From Mesodorylaimus sp. YZB2_4 (Eukaryota; Nematoda; Enoplea; Dorylaimida; Dorylaimidae), in the NCBI GenBank assembly GCA_030248295.1, contig JASANH010000525.1, positions 1 to 64,000 of the forward strand: a stretch of DNA of 64,000 bases, read 5' to 3'. The notes under the pieces are model-generated. The model was not told where the DNA came from. It was given only the letters and a program-made list of their open reading frames with translations, and did no database searches. Shown one piece after another: positions 33,107 to 43,600 of this stretch (position 1 is the stretch's first letter; every line of letters begins with the position of its first letter). A program made the translations under genes and the position numbers.

Positions 33107-33349
33107 TTGCCTGGATGGATTCCAGATAACGTGTGCACTGTTCTACATGTGCTCACTCGTTTTCTTGAAGCACCCATGCTGCTCATTGTCAGTCCAAAGT
33201 TGTCTGACGATCAGAAAAAAAAGAGGGAGGCCAATAAGCAAATTGTAACCCAAGTTACAAATGCCGTTTACCAGCGAAATCAAAGACACGGGTTCAAGAA
33301 CTACGAATTTTCAGATAGCGCACTGGAAAAAAAAATAAACTTCTATTAA
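33107..33349 (+). CDS. small basic frame of uncertain status
   Basis: The frame ends at 33349 and its first ATG lies at residue 24, leaving about 57 residues. The end is strongly charged (LSDDQKKKREANKQIV), as in a helical tail, and an AATAAA overlaps the last codons. No signal peptide or domain was found, so it may be a chance frame or a last exon. Confidence 0.2.
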   Translation: MPGWIPDNVCTVLHVLTRFLEAPMLLIVSPKLSDDQKKKREANKQIVTQVTNAVYQRNQRHGFKNYEFSDSALEKKINFY

Positions 33350-34038
33350 TCATTTTACCTCGTATCCTCTCTCCAAGGGACGTGAAAAGCAGCTAGGAGG
33401 AACCTCTTCCAGTCTGCACCTGCCTCTATCCAATGTGCGTCAGCAGCTTCAGTTTCATACTCGGAGGGTAACAAGTCAGAACAAGAAGTTTCGTGTGATC
33501 GTTACTAATTAACATAAGTAATCACATGTTTTCTTGATGTTGACGTTCATAGGTAATAACAGGTCATAGGGTTCGAACGAACTACTGCGCACACTTAACT
33601 CGACCCGTCGTACCCTCTTTCCTATATGGGACTGAGAACGCTTACACTCACGGTGACGCAAAGAGGTAGTGAACAAGCAGTTGGAAGCTCCTTGCTCGGA
33701 AAGAGTGGGACGGTTTAGCTTGTTCGTGCGCTAATTGTGAGACTACCCACGTTGCCTGAAATAACGAGATCAAGATCGTGTCAGATGAGGAACTGATTTC
33801 ACTACTATCTGGGAAATGAAGGTCCCATACCGCACCCTTGAGCAATAAACCGAGGGCCGATATTCAGAGCGCGTCATTGAATCGCCATTATCCCAGCGGG
33901 CTGTAACCACTTGAGGCGTGAGCTTTCTAGCTGTTGCTGGACCTGCCCATTTCATTATCAGGTTAACTGGCTGATCGGGTAGTCACTGCTTTCATTCTGT
34001 TACTATGGCATTCCATATAAAACGAAGACCTCGACGTC

Positions 34039-35004
34039 ATGAATGAAACGACTGATATCGTAGTGTCAAAGCACCTATTGAAGGTGACATTGGTCCCCAA
34101 CATACTGGGCATCCCTGCCGCCTTTTGGTCACTCATATTCAATCTCCTCACTGTCGTCATTATCGCTTACTCAAAGCACTTACGTACCAAGTGCTTTGTA
34201 CTTCTTGGAGCCAATGCCTTTGCCAATGTTCTTATCGGGGCCGGCTACTTAGTCAACGATTCAGTGCGTATACATCGCTTCATCGAGGGTCGTGGCGAAG
34301 TGGGGAGCACATGGGGGTGTTTCAAGGATATGTCCCTTATTGTATTCGCCCAGCCATTCTCGATTGGAATGAACACGGCCTTAGTTATTGAACGACTTCT
34401 GGCCACGTTTTGTTCAGTGAAATACAAGCTGTGGTCATTCTGCCAAGTGACCATTCCTTTGATTCTTCTCGCATCCATCTTCGCCCTGGCTCAGGTTGCA
34501 CTGCATTTGTACGATTCCTGGGAGCATGGCAACCAAGTTCTGCTGAGCTGTGGTGTGGATGACACTGTGCGCTCGACCAGTTTGGCCATCCTGAGCGGAG
34601 TGCAGATTATCACATCGGCTATTGTTATCGTACTACACGGTGTCTTGGCTTACGGAGTTTGGCTGCATAAAAAGAAGTTCCAAGCCATGACAGGCAACCA
34701 GACAAGCGAAGCTATTCGGAGGGAAATGGCCAAATTGGAGGCGGATATGAAGTTTGTCAAAGCTATCAGTGCAATTGTCATCACTCATATTTGCATAATT
34801 TGCGCCCGCTTCGTAGTGCTGCTCATGAACATGTGGGCCAATGATGCTAGTCGAGTATTGGCCAATCGGTTCGGCGGCTTGGTAGTTGTGATCACATCAG
34901 CTGTTGACTTCTTTTTGCTCATCTTCATAAGCAGTCGATTTCGCTACGCTACCAAGAAGCTATTTCACTTGGACACGGCCAGTGTGGAGCCGATTGGCGG
35001 CTAA
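34039..35004 (+). CDS. serpentine (7TM) receptor, paralog of the gene at 36164-37255
   Basis: The 321-residue single-exon frame starts with an N-glycosylatable head (MNETTD). It then has seven helices, beginning at LVPNILGIPAAFWSLIFN. An ERL motif replaces DRY after helix 3 (TALVIERLLATFCSVKY). A long intracellular loop 3 precedes helix 6 (RREMAKLEADMKFVKAIS), and the C-terminus is short and basic. It resembles nematode chemoreceptor families. An ATATAAAA at about 34015 lies just upstream and could be a TATA box. It is tail-to-tail with its paralog about 1.16 kb away, which indicates an inverted duplication. Ligand and coupling are unknown. Confidence 0.8.
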   Translation: MNETTDIVVSKHLLKVTLVPNILGIPAAFWSLIFNLLTVVIIAYSKHLRTKCFVLLGANAFANVLIGAGYLVNDSVRIHRFIEGRGEVGSTWGCFKDMSLIVFAQPFSIGMNTALVIERLLATFCSVKYKLWSFCQVTIPLILLASIFALAQVALHLYDSWEHGNQVLLSCGVDDTVRSTSLAILSGVQIITSAIVIVLHGVLAYGVWLHKKKFQAMTGNQTSEAIRREMAKLEADMKFVKAISAIVITHICIICARFVVLLMNMWANDASRVLANRFGGLVVVITSAVDFFLLIFISSRFRYATKKLFHLDTASVEPIGG

Positions 35005-36163
35005 CGATAGAATGATAGGCTATATCACATCTGGCCCTTGAGAGTCTTTATCGCTGCTTGATTTTTAGGTCCAAGAGTGGCAGGAGCCAACACTTTTTAT
35101 CACTATATTGTCTCTAGCTGTTAGCGTGTCGTGGTTACGCTTGCGCGACTTATTTCTCGTGTAGTAAAGAAGTAAAAAACTTTAAAGATCTTTAACGCAG
35201 TCAATTTTTTAAGAGTTCTGGTGCAACGCAATGTGTGTCATGGATGCCAGTTTCCCAAACACAGTTTTTGACAGAAGCATTTCTGGGCGTATCATCAAGC
35301 TGCGACAACAATTTTCTGAGCACAGTTCTCCTCCTTTGCTCACCTAAGGCACTGGCTCTCTCATTTTTCGCTCATCCCGTCGTGCGTGTTGCTCATCTCA
35401 TACATTAAGCAAGGCTCAGGCTTACCGCTAGCGGGTCGCACTGGGATAGCCATAAACGAGATCGGATTATCTCCGTTCACCGACAGCACTTCATTCTTGA
35501 CTAATTTTGAATAATAAAACTTTACTTTGCACTTACAACAATTAGCTTGATGACTATAGGCGCACAAAATTTACGCAAAGGGCAGATCAGTGCAACACGA
35601 AGGGCTCGCCATCAACACGATGTCGCAAAATATATTGAAGGAACACGAACTAATGTTAAAAGGGCTACCAAAGACTACTATCTGTTTTCTTTGGGAATGT
35701 ACACGCGGCCTATTCTTTAACGCGGCAGGCGTGTATATTTCCGAAGAAAACAGGTTATAAGAAGGATGGGCTCAGAGCTGACAGATGCCATCAAAATTTT
35801 CGTTTTTAATGTACGATTCCAGGCTCTCATGCGTCTGATCGTGAGATGATCCCTAATGCCTCTCTGAAAGACATGGTAATTTTATGGGTCCCAACTCACC
35901 AGGTCACCGGCCTCGTGACATGGTGAGTTAGGCGTCTGCCTTTCACGCCAGGTGCGCAGTTACGGGCGAGTGTTCGACTCGCGGGCCGGTAAATCATTTC
36001 GTGTTAAATGTGTCCCTTCACCCTCGAGTGCGCATAAGCGTTTGGTGATGTGGTAAAACATGAACATGATGGGTCGATCAGCGACGACGGCAGCGAATCC
36101 AGCAGGTTAGAATCTGGTGTTTTTGCGCGGCGGGCTACCCAAGCATAGCAATCCAATAAAACA
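35005..36163. other. spacer between the convergent receptor paralogs
   Basis: This interval carries a degenerate tRNA-like sequence at 35906-35990 and an AATAAA at about 35513 that could serve the plus-strand receptor gene. No coding region was recognised. Confidence 0.5.
35906..35990 (+). repeat. tRNA-derived sequence (tRNA-Glu-like pseudogene or SINE head)
   Basis: The ends pair as a seven-base acceptor stem (ACCGGCC with GGCCGGT). An A-box-like TGGTGAGTTAGGCG, an anticodon-like CTTTCAC (TTC, Glu) and a B-box-like TGTTCGACTCG follow in tRNA order. The T stem GCGAG/CTCGC is perfect. The anticodon stem has a bulged extra base, and the segment is 85 nt long without a clear type II variable arm. 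It therefore looks like a decayed tRNA or the head of a tRNA-derived SINE rather than a working gene. Confidence 0.45.
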
Positions 36164-37255
36164 TTAACTCCCAAACGGCACTACGCTGGGTGATTTCACG
36201 CGGAATAGCTTCTTGGCAGCAAAACGAAATCGGCTGCTCATAAACATTAGAAGAAAAAAATCAATAGTAGATGTCATCACAACAACCAACCCACTGCATC
36301 GATTGGCCACTACTCGGCTATCATCACTCGCCCACAGTTTCATGAGCAGCACTACAAACCGGGCGCAAATAATCAAAACATGCGTGATGACAATTGCACT
36401 AATAGCTTTGACAAACTTCATATCCGCTTCTAATTTGGCCATTTCCCTCCGAATAGTTTCGTTTGTCTGATTGGCTGTCGTTACCTGGAATTTCTTTTTA
36501 TGCCGCCAAACGCCGTAGACCAAGACAGCATGCAGCAGTATAACAATCGACATTGTGGCGATTTGCACTCCCGTTAGAACAGCGAGACTGGTCGGGCGCA
36601 CAGTGTCATCCATACCACAGCCCAGTAAAACTTGGTTCCCATGCTCCCACGAATCATACAAATGCAACGCCACCTGACCATGAGCAAAAATGAGTGCCAG
36701 GAGAATCAAAGGAATGGTCACTCGGCAGAATGACCACTGCTTGTATTTAATTGAACAAAACGTGGCCAGAAGTCGTTCAATAACTAAGGCTGTGTTCATC
36801 CCAATGGAAAATGGCTGGGCGAAGACTATCACGGCCATAGCTTTGAAGCACCCCCACGTGTCTCCCACTTCGCCATGACCTTCGATGTAGCGATACACCC
36901 GTAGTGAATCGATGACCAAGTAGCCCGCTCCAATGAGGAGGTTGGCAAAGGCATTGGCTCCGAGGAGAATAAAGCACTTTGTGTGAAGCTGCTTGGAATA
37001 GGCGATAATAGAGATGGTGAGGAGATTGAATATGCATGACACGCTGCCGGCTGAGATGCCCAATATGTTGGGAACCAATATTATTTCCAAAAGGTGTATG
37101 GACACATCAATGTCAGTCTGTACAAACGTGGCGTTTGTTTCATTCATGATAACGTGAGTCACTGTGGTCTGGACCATCAGAGGAACAGAAACGAGTAATG
37201 TCACCACGAGGACTCGACAATTTCTTCTGGTTTTGTAATAATCAAATGCCACCAT
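36164..37255 (-). CDS. serpentine (7TM) receptor, paralog of the gene at 34039-35004
   Basis: The 363-residue frame starts at ATG 37255. It is highly similar to the plus-strand receptor over its whole helical core, sharing for example VPNILGIS, TKCFILLGANAFANLLIGAG, ALVIERLLATFCS and YDSWEHGNQVLL. It has an extra N-terminus of about 45 residues that looks like a signal peptide (CRVLVVTLLVSVPLMVQTT) followed by an Asn-glycosylation site. A TATATA lies about 50 bp upstream on the minus strand. Differences cluster in the N-terminus and in loop 3 near the NQT motif, as expected after duplication. It is a probable chemoreceptor; no ligand can be inferred. Confidence 0.8.
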   Translation of the reverse strand: MVAFDYYKTRRNCRVLVVTLLVSVPLMVQTTVTHVIMNETNATFVQTDIDVSIHLLEIILVPNILGISAGSVSCIFNLLTISIIAYSKQLHTKCFILLGANAFANLLIGAGYLVIDSLRVYRYIEGHGEVGDTWGCFKAMAVIVFAQPFSIGMNTALVIERLLATFCSIKYKQWSFCRVTIPLILLALIFAHGQVALHLYDSWEHGNQVLLGCGMDDTVRPTSLAVLTGVQIATMSIVILLHAVLVYGVWRHKKKFQVTTANQTNETIRREMAKLEADMKFVKAISAIVITHVLIICARFVVLLMKLWASDDSRVVANRCSGLVVVMTSTIDFFLLMFMSSRFRFAAKKLFRVKSPSVVPFGS

Positions 37256-37259
37256 AGGG

Positions 37260-39017
37260 CAATCAGGAAATTAGATAAAGCGTGCTGATTTTGTACTTCA
37301 GATATATAAAATTTTTTGGAAATTAGTTTTCAGAGGCTCGTTTGAAACAACACTACCCTGTTTCTTTAAAACTGAAATCACGTCAATGTACAGTCATAAA
37401 GTCAGAAGAGCGAAGTTTTTCGCAAGATATTGTTTAAAAACAGCCAAAACAGGGAAGTAGATTAAATGCTGACCATACACGGTCTGATTACAAAATATAA
37501 ATCTTGGCAGACTCATGTCAGTTTGCGTCAAGGGTAGAATTTTCATGCAGGATTCTGATTAATTTGAAACCAGACCCCACTTTTTTGACCCTCTCGCCGC
37601 CCAGCGCTTTGAATTCTTCTCGATGGAGACAACTAGAAACGAGTTCTCTTTCGTTTTGACCTGTCCTAGTCTGCCAAGTGTGTATATGAGCGGTATAATT
37701 CATGTAATTAGGATGGGAAAGACGCACGAGGGACCGAGCCATCTTTGATAAGAGTGCGACCTGGCCGGTGTTATTATTTCAGAGGAAGAACGTTGAGGAG
37801 CCTACTGACTGCTGCTGCGCAAAGCTCGTCACGACCCGCGTTTGAAGCAAAAAGAATAGCGCCAGGACTGCTTTCCAGGCGAAGTGGATATAAACTTCTG
37901 AAACATCGCATTGGTGCTTGATGTTTCCCAGACAAGGGAGATATCGGTCTTCCCTCAGTATGTCTACGAAGCTGGTGAAACGCTACCTTCGTGCAGGACG
38001 GCGCCTTCCTGACAGTGATTGAGCGTTGGTAAACGAGGCTATAGGGAGCTTGCGCGTTCCACTCGCAACTTGGTCGCGAGCAGCGGTCATTGTCTCTAGT
38101 GTTCAAAGACCTGAGAAACATTAACCTGCCTTTTCGGCCCTCAATGACGGCCTTAAGAGACCCGATCACCGAGAGAAACACCAATGGCTGTGTAGCGTGT
38201 TGCAATAGGGCCAGATCAAATTTTACAGTGGTAAAAGTTTCCTCGAAATACACCTTTCTACTGTGCGAGTTCATCAGGCCCAAGAACCCTTGACAAAAGC
38301 GATCTCGCTTCGTAAATATTTAAGGGCCGTCTACTGAATGGTAGAACATTACCAGTATCAGCATCAAGCTTGCCTGCTGACCATTTAAATGAGCACGGCA
38401 CGACCAAGTCCGTCTGGAACCTACAGTAGGAAGATGCTCCCCAAGACCACTCGTTCGCAGTGAGATGACCAGTATGGCCTTGCCTTCTGTCGTCTTGTAA
38501 AAGTTTTTCCGCACACTTTCAACGTTTCTTTGGTTGTGTACGGTGAAAATTCGTGCTTCAACCCTTAGCTATGCATATATTTGTTTGTGGCAGAAGCCAA
38601 TGCTATTATCAAATCGAAAATAGCGTAGGTTACCATGCTTCAAACAGCAAATTCAAACTTTAAACTGGGCTGTGGATGGTTTGGCTTTCTTGTGTTCCAT
38701 TAGTGGATGACTTCTGTTTACACTTCGCATTTTCCTAATGAGAATTCATTGCGAACCAAGCGTCATTGTTAAAGTCACCGTCAGCCTAATGCGATTAAAG
38801 TGACTTTGACCAGCGCCTACGTTTTCTGCTTTTATTGTTCTGCTACTGCCCCCACCGGTGTTGCAAACTGTGCGTGTTACTTATTTGCCTAAACGGTATA
38901 CTGATTTGGTTTTTGTCATTCTAAAATTTGGTTTGGTGTTGATACTCGATTATCGACATCAAAGCCCACGCTAAATTTGGCGCTATTAAACACTGTACAG
39001 AACATATCCAGATTCGA
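37260..39017. other. intergenic between a receptor gene and the glutamate-receptor-like gene
   Basis: Minus-strand frames at 37518-37742 and 37774-38283 were examined. They have no recognisable domain and look like chance frames. No RNA gene or clear repeat was seen. Confidence 0.4.
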
Positions 39018-40280
39018 ATGTCGCTGAAAATAGGCGTCGTGCCAATCGGCACCCTTGCCGTGTGTTCTTGCGAGAAACGTTGCTTTTCTAACATTTTTGC
39101 CGTCGCTATCGCTAAATCTCTTTGCGAATCATTGCAGCTACGTTGCCTTTTTGTGTGCTACAATGATGGATTTGGTGGCGTCCATGAGAATGGAACTACA
39201 ACAGGTCTGATCGGAGCTATCAGTCGCGGGGAATTCGATGTATCCTTGCCTCATCTTGTCCCTTCATATGATAGAATGAAAGCAGTCACATTCAGTCAAG
39301 GATTTTTCGATGTCGAGACAGTTTTAGTGACAAGAATGCCACAAGGCAAGAAGAGCTTAGATTTGAGTATGTTTTACGCTTTTCAATGGCCTGTTATTTG
39401 CGCATTAATTTTTTCAGCTGCTTTTACTTTTCTTTTTATCACAATTGCCAAGTCGCAGTTACAATTATCTGCAAAGTGCCAAGATATAAAATATGGTTTG
39501 AAGAAGCCAATAATTAACAATATTCTATCCCCAAACTGGAAACAAAATGTCCTTGAATTTCACTCTCTACGACTCATGCTAGGCTTGTGGGCATTGCTCG
39601 GGGTCGTCCTGAGCGCAGCCTTTTCTTCGAAATTATTTTCCGAAAAAATGGCATCATCAATTGGTCGCCCATTCACTGATTTAGAAACGTTTGTTCAATG
39701 CTTAGAGGAAAAGAAATGCCGATTGGTAATGTCCTCAACAGATGCAATTTTCTTCGATCAGCTAACAGCATCGAACACACAATCGTCACGCCGTGCAAAA
39801 CTAGCCCTGAAGGACAATCCAGTGATGATACTAAAACAGAGTAGAATCCTGGAGTGTATTTCCCAAGAAAAGGATTTGTATTTGGTGTGGATGACGCGTA
39901 AAGATGAAATATTCAATGATATCAGCCGTGATAAACAGTGCGATTATTACGTGGTCTGCACCCATTTCCGGCAACAGGGGGCATTTGCCGCAAGAAGACG
40001 TCTTTTGTATTTAGAGCGCATGAATCGTTTTTCCTTGCATTTTCGAGAAACTGGTCTTGACCTAGCGCGGGCGCATGATTCAGTGCCGATGGCTAGATGT
40101 GGGAATCTAAAGTTATCTGGATCTCACAGCGAATATGAAATCATGACATCGATGTTTTACTTTTATATTGCCGGGATAGCAGCTGGTTGCAGCGCTTTGA
40201 TTATTGAGCTCGTCGTTTGGTATTTTATAAGATTTCGAACTTGCCTGGTCGTCTTTCCTCGAGCCCTCTACTATTTATGA
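39018..40280 (+). CDS. ionotropic-glutamate-receptor-like channel without an amino-terminal domain
   Basis: The 420-residue frame starts directly in the ligand-binding lobe S1 (LKIGVVPIGTLAVC). It runs through the usual GLIGAISRGEFDVSLPHLVPSYDR segment, here followed by MKAVTFSQGFFD. M1 is near residues 118-145 (FQWPVICALIFSAAFTF) and M3 near 185-210 (GLWALLGVVLSAAFSSKLFSEK). S2 then leads to a final helix near 380-405 (AAGCSALIIELVVWYF). The canonical SYTANLAAF motif of M3 is replaced by a divergent sequence, so gating or ion conduction may differ. There is no ATD and no signal peptide in this exon; an upstream exon may be missing. It resembles the divergent ionotropic receptors of nematodes and arthropods. 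Confidence 0.75.
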   Translation: MSLKIGVVPIGTLAVCSCEKRCFSNIFAVAIAKSLCESLQLRCLFVCYNDGFGGVHENGTTTGLIGAISRGEFDVSLPHLVPSYDRMKAVTFSQGFFDVETVLVTRMPQGKKSLDLSMFYAFQWPVICALIFSAAFTFLFITIAKSQLQLSAKCQDIKYGLKKPIINNILSPNWKQNVLEFHSLRLMLGLWALLGVVLSAAFSSKLFSEKMASSIGRPFTDLETFVQCLEEKKCRLVMSSTDAIFFDQLTASNTQSSRRAKLALKDNPVMILKQSRILECISQEKDLYLVWMTRKDEIFNDISRDKQCDYYVVCTHFRQQGAFAARRRLLYLERMNRFSLHFRETGLDLARAHDSVPMARCGNLKLSGSHSEYEIMTSMFYFYIAGIAAGCSALIIELVVWYFIRFRTCLVVFPRALYYL

Positions 40281-40654
40281 CTTACTGTATACAGCTAACT
40301 GAGCCCTGCCATTTGAACTTTGACGGCCTCATATTCGTATATACTGTATGTACCAGTAGACTCTTTAAGTTTCAGCCTGAAATTGAAAACCTTAGCTTTC
40401 TCAAACATAAAAAACGCGAGCAGGAAAATATTGCATTTCACATTTTTCTCGGAATATGGTAGAAGTGCACATCATTTTGATAATTGAGAAACATTTGCTA
40501 AAGGCTTCTGCTCTCCAATGCTTCTTTGATAAAACCCTTGGCGCCGGCATTCATTAGTTTTAAAGTTTGTGTACCAGGTTTATTGTGCTCCTGGTTTATG
40601 GCAACTGAAGTGACGAGCAGAATCTTCGGCAAAAAGGGTACACTAGCACTTATA

Positions 40655-40740
40655 CAGGTAACTGAAACTGAAACTGAATCTATCAGTTGACTGAATTTTT
40701 TTAGAATCAGTTAAATTCAGTTTTCGAATTATCACATTCA
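40655..40740. repeat. AACTGA-type palindromic simple repeat, copy 1
   Basis: Runs of AACTGAAACTGAAACTGAATC are followed by GTTGACTGAA and by the complementary AGTTAAATTCAGTT, so the stretch can fold back on itself. A related stretch lies at 46330-46465. Confidence 0.6.
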
Positions 40741-40943
40741 TAAAAATTAGTGATCCGTTTGCGTATGTTCGTGCAGATCTCCAAGAGAAACGAAACGCAG
40801 CTAGACGAATTGCTGGTTCGAGTTTTCTTGATCGCGTATTGGAGCCATATTTTGTCATACTGTAAGACCCTAAGTGGAAGAAAAAAAAAGATCATTTCTA
40901 ATTTTGGTCCGAATAGAGAGAAAAATTGCCACGTCTTTACGAA

Positions 40944-41320
40944 TACAGTCGAGTCCGCTTATAGTCACACCGGATAATGTCACAGTCCAGTTATAATCAC
41001 AGGTTTTCAAAGTCCCAAATTTTTTCCCTTTACTTTGTGTGTATTTTGAGGTTGGCTATGATCGCACTCAATTTTGCCCAGTCCGCCTATTGTCACTTAA
41101 ATTTTTGAAAAAACGGAATAATTACATCAGAAAAGCGTCACATTTACACTCTTGGCAGTCTGAAAAAAGTGCAAAATCGTCAAAACCTAGAGCTTCTTGG
41201 AAGAAAACGAGTACATTTATGGGCATGGCGCATTTATGCTTCAGCTGACTTGACTGATCCTCATAATTTGGATTTCTTCCGTTACAAAAAATATTTAAAA
41301 ACGCATTGTGTCTCTCACTA
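40944..41320 (+). mobile_element. TACAGTCGAGTCC-type DNA transposon fragment, copy 1
   Basis: The left end begins TACAGTCGAGTCCGCTTATA, the style of pogo/Tc-like termini. About 350 bp match, in the opposite orientation, the element at 53916-54423, including a small shared coding-like stretch (about ten residues around LHSWQSEK) and the segment GACTTGACTGATCCTCA. The right end is absent, so this copy is truncated. Confidence 0.6.
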
Positions 41321-41342
41321 GCTTAGGAGTGCACGAAAATGG

Positions 41343-41463
41343 TGTCGCGACCCGCGGTAGTTTAGACTAGCGCCTGTAGGAGCATGATTCAATAACCAGT
41401 AGTCTGAAGCAAACGAATTTCAGTTGCAGTAAAGGTTGAACGGAAGGGTGCTTTCGGAACAAG
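41343..41463 (+). repeat. 5' LTR of the BEL/Pao-like element
   Basis: This 121-bp sequence matches the repeat at 45331-45467 except for small insertions in the latter. It is followed at 41464 by TGGTAGCAGAACG, whose leading TGG is expected of a tRNA primer-binding site. Confidence 0.75.
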
Positions 41464-41499
41464 TGGTAGCAGAACGTTGCGTAACGATCTCGGCCCCTG

Positions 41500-42736
41500 G
41501 GGCCTGTTTCACCACGGCTCCAGGCTCCGATCCGGAGACTCCAACTCCGGACTGGAGTGCTAAAAGTGTTTCACCATTCTGGAGTCAGACAGAATTTTGG
41601 ACTCCGGCGCCCGAAGTCCTTTAGGTGGCAATGGAGCTTCGTTGCGTTTCACCAAAAGTTACAGTAAGAGACTCCATGGTGTGCGGGCTCCAGAAAATTG
41701 GCTCCAATTCGGAGCAAAAACCTTGGAGTCTCGCGTGACTCTAGAACACATTTTAAACTTCTTTTCTGCATAAGCCTAAGCGATGGAAATGAAGTTCATT
41801 GATTATTAATTTATTATCTGACGATTGGGCGAACTATGAGCTTTGGATTTTCCGATAACTCGAATTTAGAAGAGGATGACAAGGAGAATAGGAGATAGAA
41901 TGCTGCAACTACGACCAGTGTCTACGTATCTACCGACAGTGCGCGTCAAGGATCGGTTTCGACGTGAACTGAGGGCGATTTTGAAAAGAATTTTGAGAAA
42001 CGGGATGAGGTTTTACGAGGAAGAACCAGATTATATTTTTCTGATTGTGAAGGTGATATAGTGATAGTAATCAGTTTTACCCTGCTGTCTTAAAGATCAA
42101 ACTGCCAATGCCACAATCTATGTAGACACGTGCTTGAGTACGTTTCTCATGTGTTCATTCTTATTTTGTTTGGGGCACCCTAGCCTTTGTTCTACTAGTC
42201 TTATCGTTAGTTTCCATTTAGCAGGGTACGCACTATCATAACACTACAGCATGTTCAACCACGAAGTATGAATCATAGTCGCTTTCTTATATCTTCCTTG
42301 TCATCAACCATCCCGCCGCGCTGCAACTGCAGTCGTGGCCTACGTCCACCTTTAGCAGGGTCATGCTATAGTATTATAATGTTATCACGCTATTTTAAAA
42401 TCATTTTTTGAAATTAAAAAATTTGTAACTATATAATGTGTGCATTGCTAAATTACTGTCATTTCCTTCAAATCGAAATTAGTGAGCAAGATCAAAAACA
42501 AAATTACCAAAGACATCAATGGCATCTTCCACAGTTTGCCTCTCTCCAGCATACAAAGGCGAGTAGAGTGCGACTAAACCTGCACATCTTGCTCCTTGGT
42601 GTCAATTTTCCGCTTCAGCAATTAGACTCCTTTTCGGAGCACGTGGTGAAACGCTCTTTTTCTGGACTCCGGTCCTTGGACTCCAGACTCCTCAGGTTTC
42701 GCGTCCGGAGTCAGGAAGTCGCGGTGAAACAGGCCC
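41500..42736. mobile_element. DNA transposon of about 1.24 kb inserted in the retroelement leader
   Basis: The ends are inverted: GGGCCTGTTTCACCACGGC on the left and, read inward on the minus strand, GGGCCTGTTTCACCGCGAC on the right. CTG lies outside both ends (41497-41499 and 42737-42739), a possible 3-bp target duplication. Words such as CTCCGGA and GTTTCACCA recur in opposite orientation over about 100 bp at each end. A 61-residue basic frame (41876-42061) is inside, but there is no recognisable transposase, so it is probably non-autonomous. The TIR style recalls PIF/Harbinger-like elements; this assignment is tentative. Confidence 0.7.
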
Positions 42737-42806
42737 CTGGAGGCCTCAGTGAAGAAGCAACGAACAAACATTTCAACAGTCTATTTCACCCATTAAAAAA
42801 TTTGTC

Positions 42807-43600
42807 ATGTCGGCTCTCAGCAGAGCATTGCGACCAGTTCGCCGTGACCTCAACCAACGTCGTCTGGACAAACCAGGAATTCGAGGTCAGATCGACACAC
42901 CAGCCGCCCGCGACACTCACCCATCACTGCTCGAGGATTATCATGAACGCCTCACATTGGCTAAATCCTCGTTCGAGGACATTCAACGTCAATACCTTGC
43001 CTATAAATGGGAGTCCGAAGCTGATCAGAAAAGCGCGGATCTGCAAACTGAAGAAGACTCAGAGTTGGTCAGCAAGGTCGATCAGATTCTTGCTTAAGTC
43101 GGCTCTGCGGTCAGAAAATTATCAGAAAGAGAACAGGAAGAGAAGCATGCGGCACGTGCAGCGGCGGATCGCGAAGCGATGCGCGAAGCGCAAGCCTTGG
43201 AACCACAAACACAAACGACTGTCAAGCTTCCAAAGTTGACATTTCCATGCTTCGATGGAAGCCTGCTGCATTGGCAGTCTTTTTGGGATCGTTTTAAACG
43301 GCTATCCACGAAAATAAAAGCATTTCAAACATCGATAAAATGAACTATCTTATTGGGCTTCTCAAAGGGGACGCTTTCAAGACCGTCTCATCGCTGTCGT
43401 TTACCAAAGCTAATTACGAGGTCGCTATTGTCATGCTGGATGAGCGCTGTGGAAACAAATATGTCGTAATTGACGCACATTATGTACACGCCTCTAGCCG
43501 ATTTGCCTCCAGCACCAAACATGAAGGGTTTACGTACAGTGGTCGACAGCATTCAGCACCATTTAAACTCGCTAAACGCCTTAGTCGAGGATACAAATGA
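42807..43600 (+). pseudogene. gag-like region of the BEL/Pao-like element
   Basis: A first frame of 96 codons ends at 43097. Further gag-like coding sequence continues in other frames and includes KLPKLTFPCFDGSLLHWQSF and MNYLIGLLKGDAFKTV, which are hallmarks of BEL/Pao gag proteins. Stops and frameshifts near 43097, 43320 and 43490 break the region, so no intact capsid protein can be made. Confidence 0.7.

Noticed and set aside
35906..35990. Functional tRNA-Glu gene
   Set aside because: The anticodon stem is bulged, the T loop is shifted relative to the consensus TTCRANY position, and the length is unusual; a pseudogene or SINE head is more likely.
37774..38283. 169-codon minus-strand frame
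   Set aside because: Although long, it has an irregular composition with no hydrophobic or domain pattern, and no neighbouring exon supports it.
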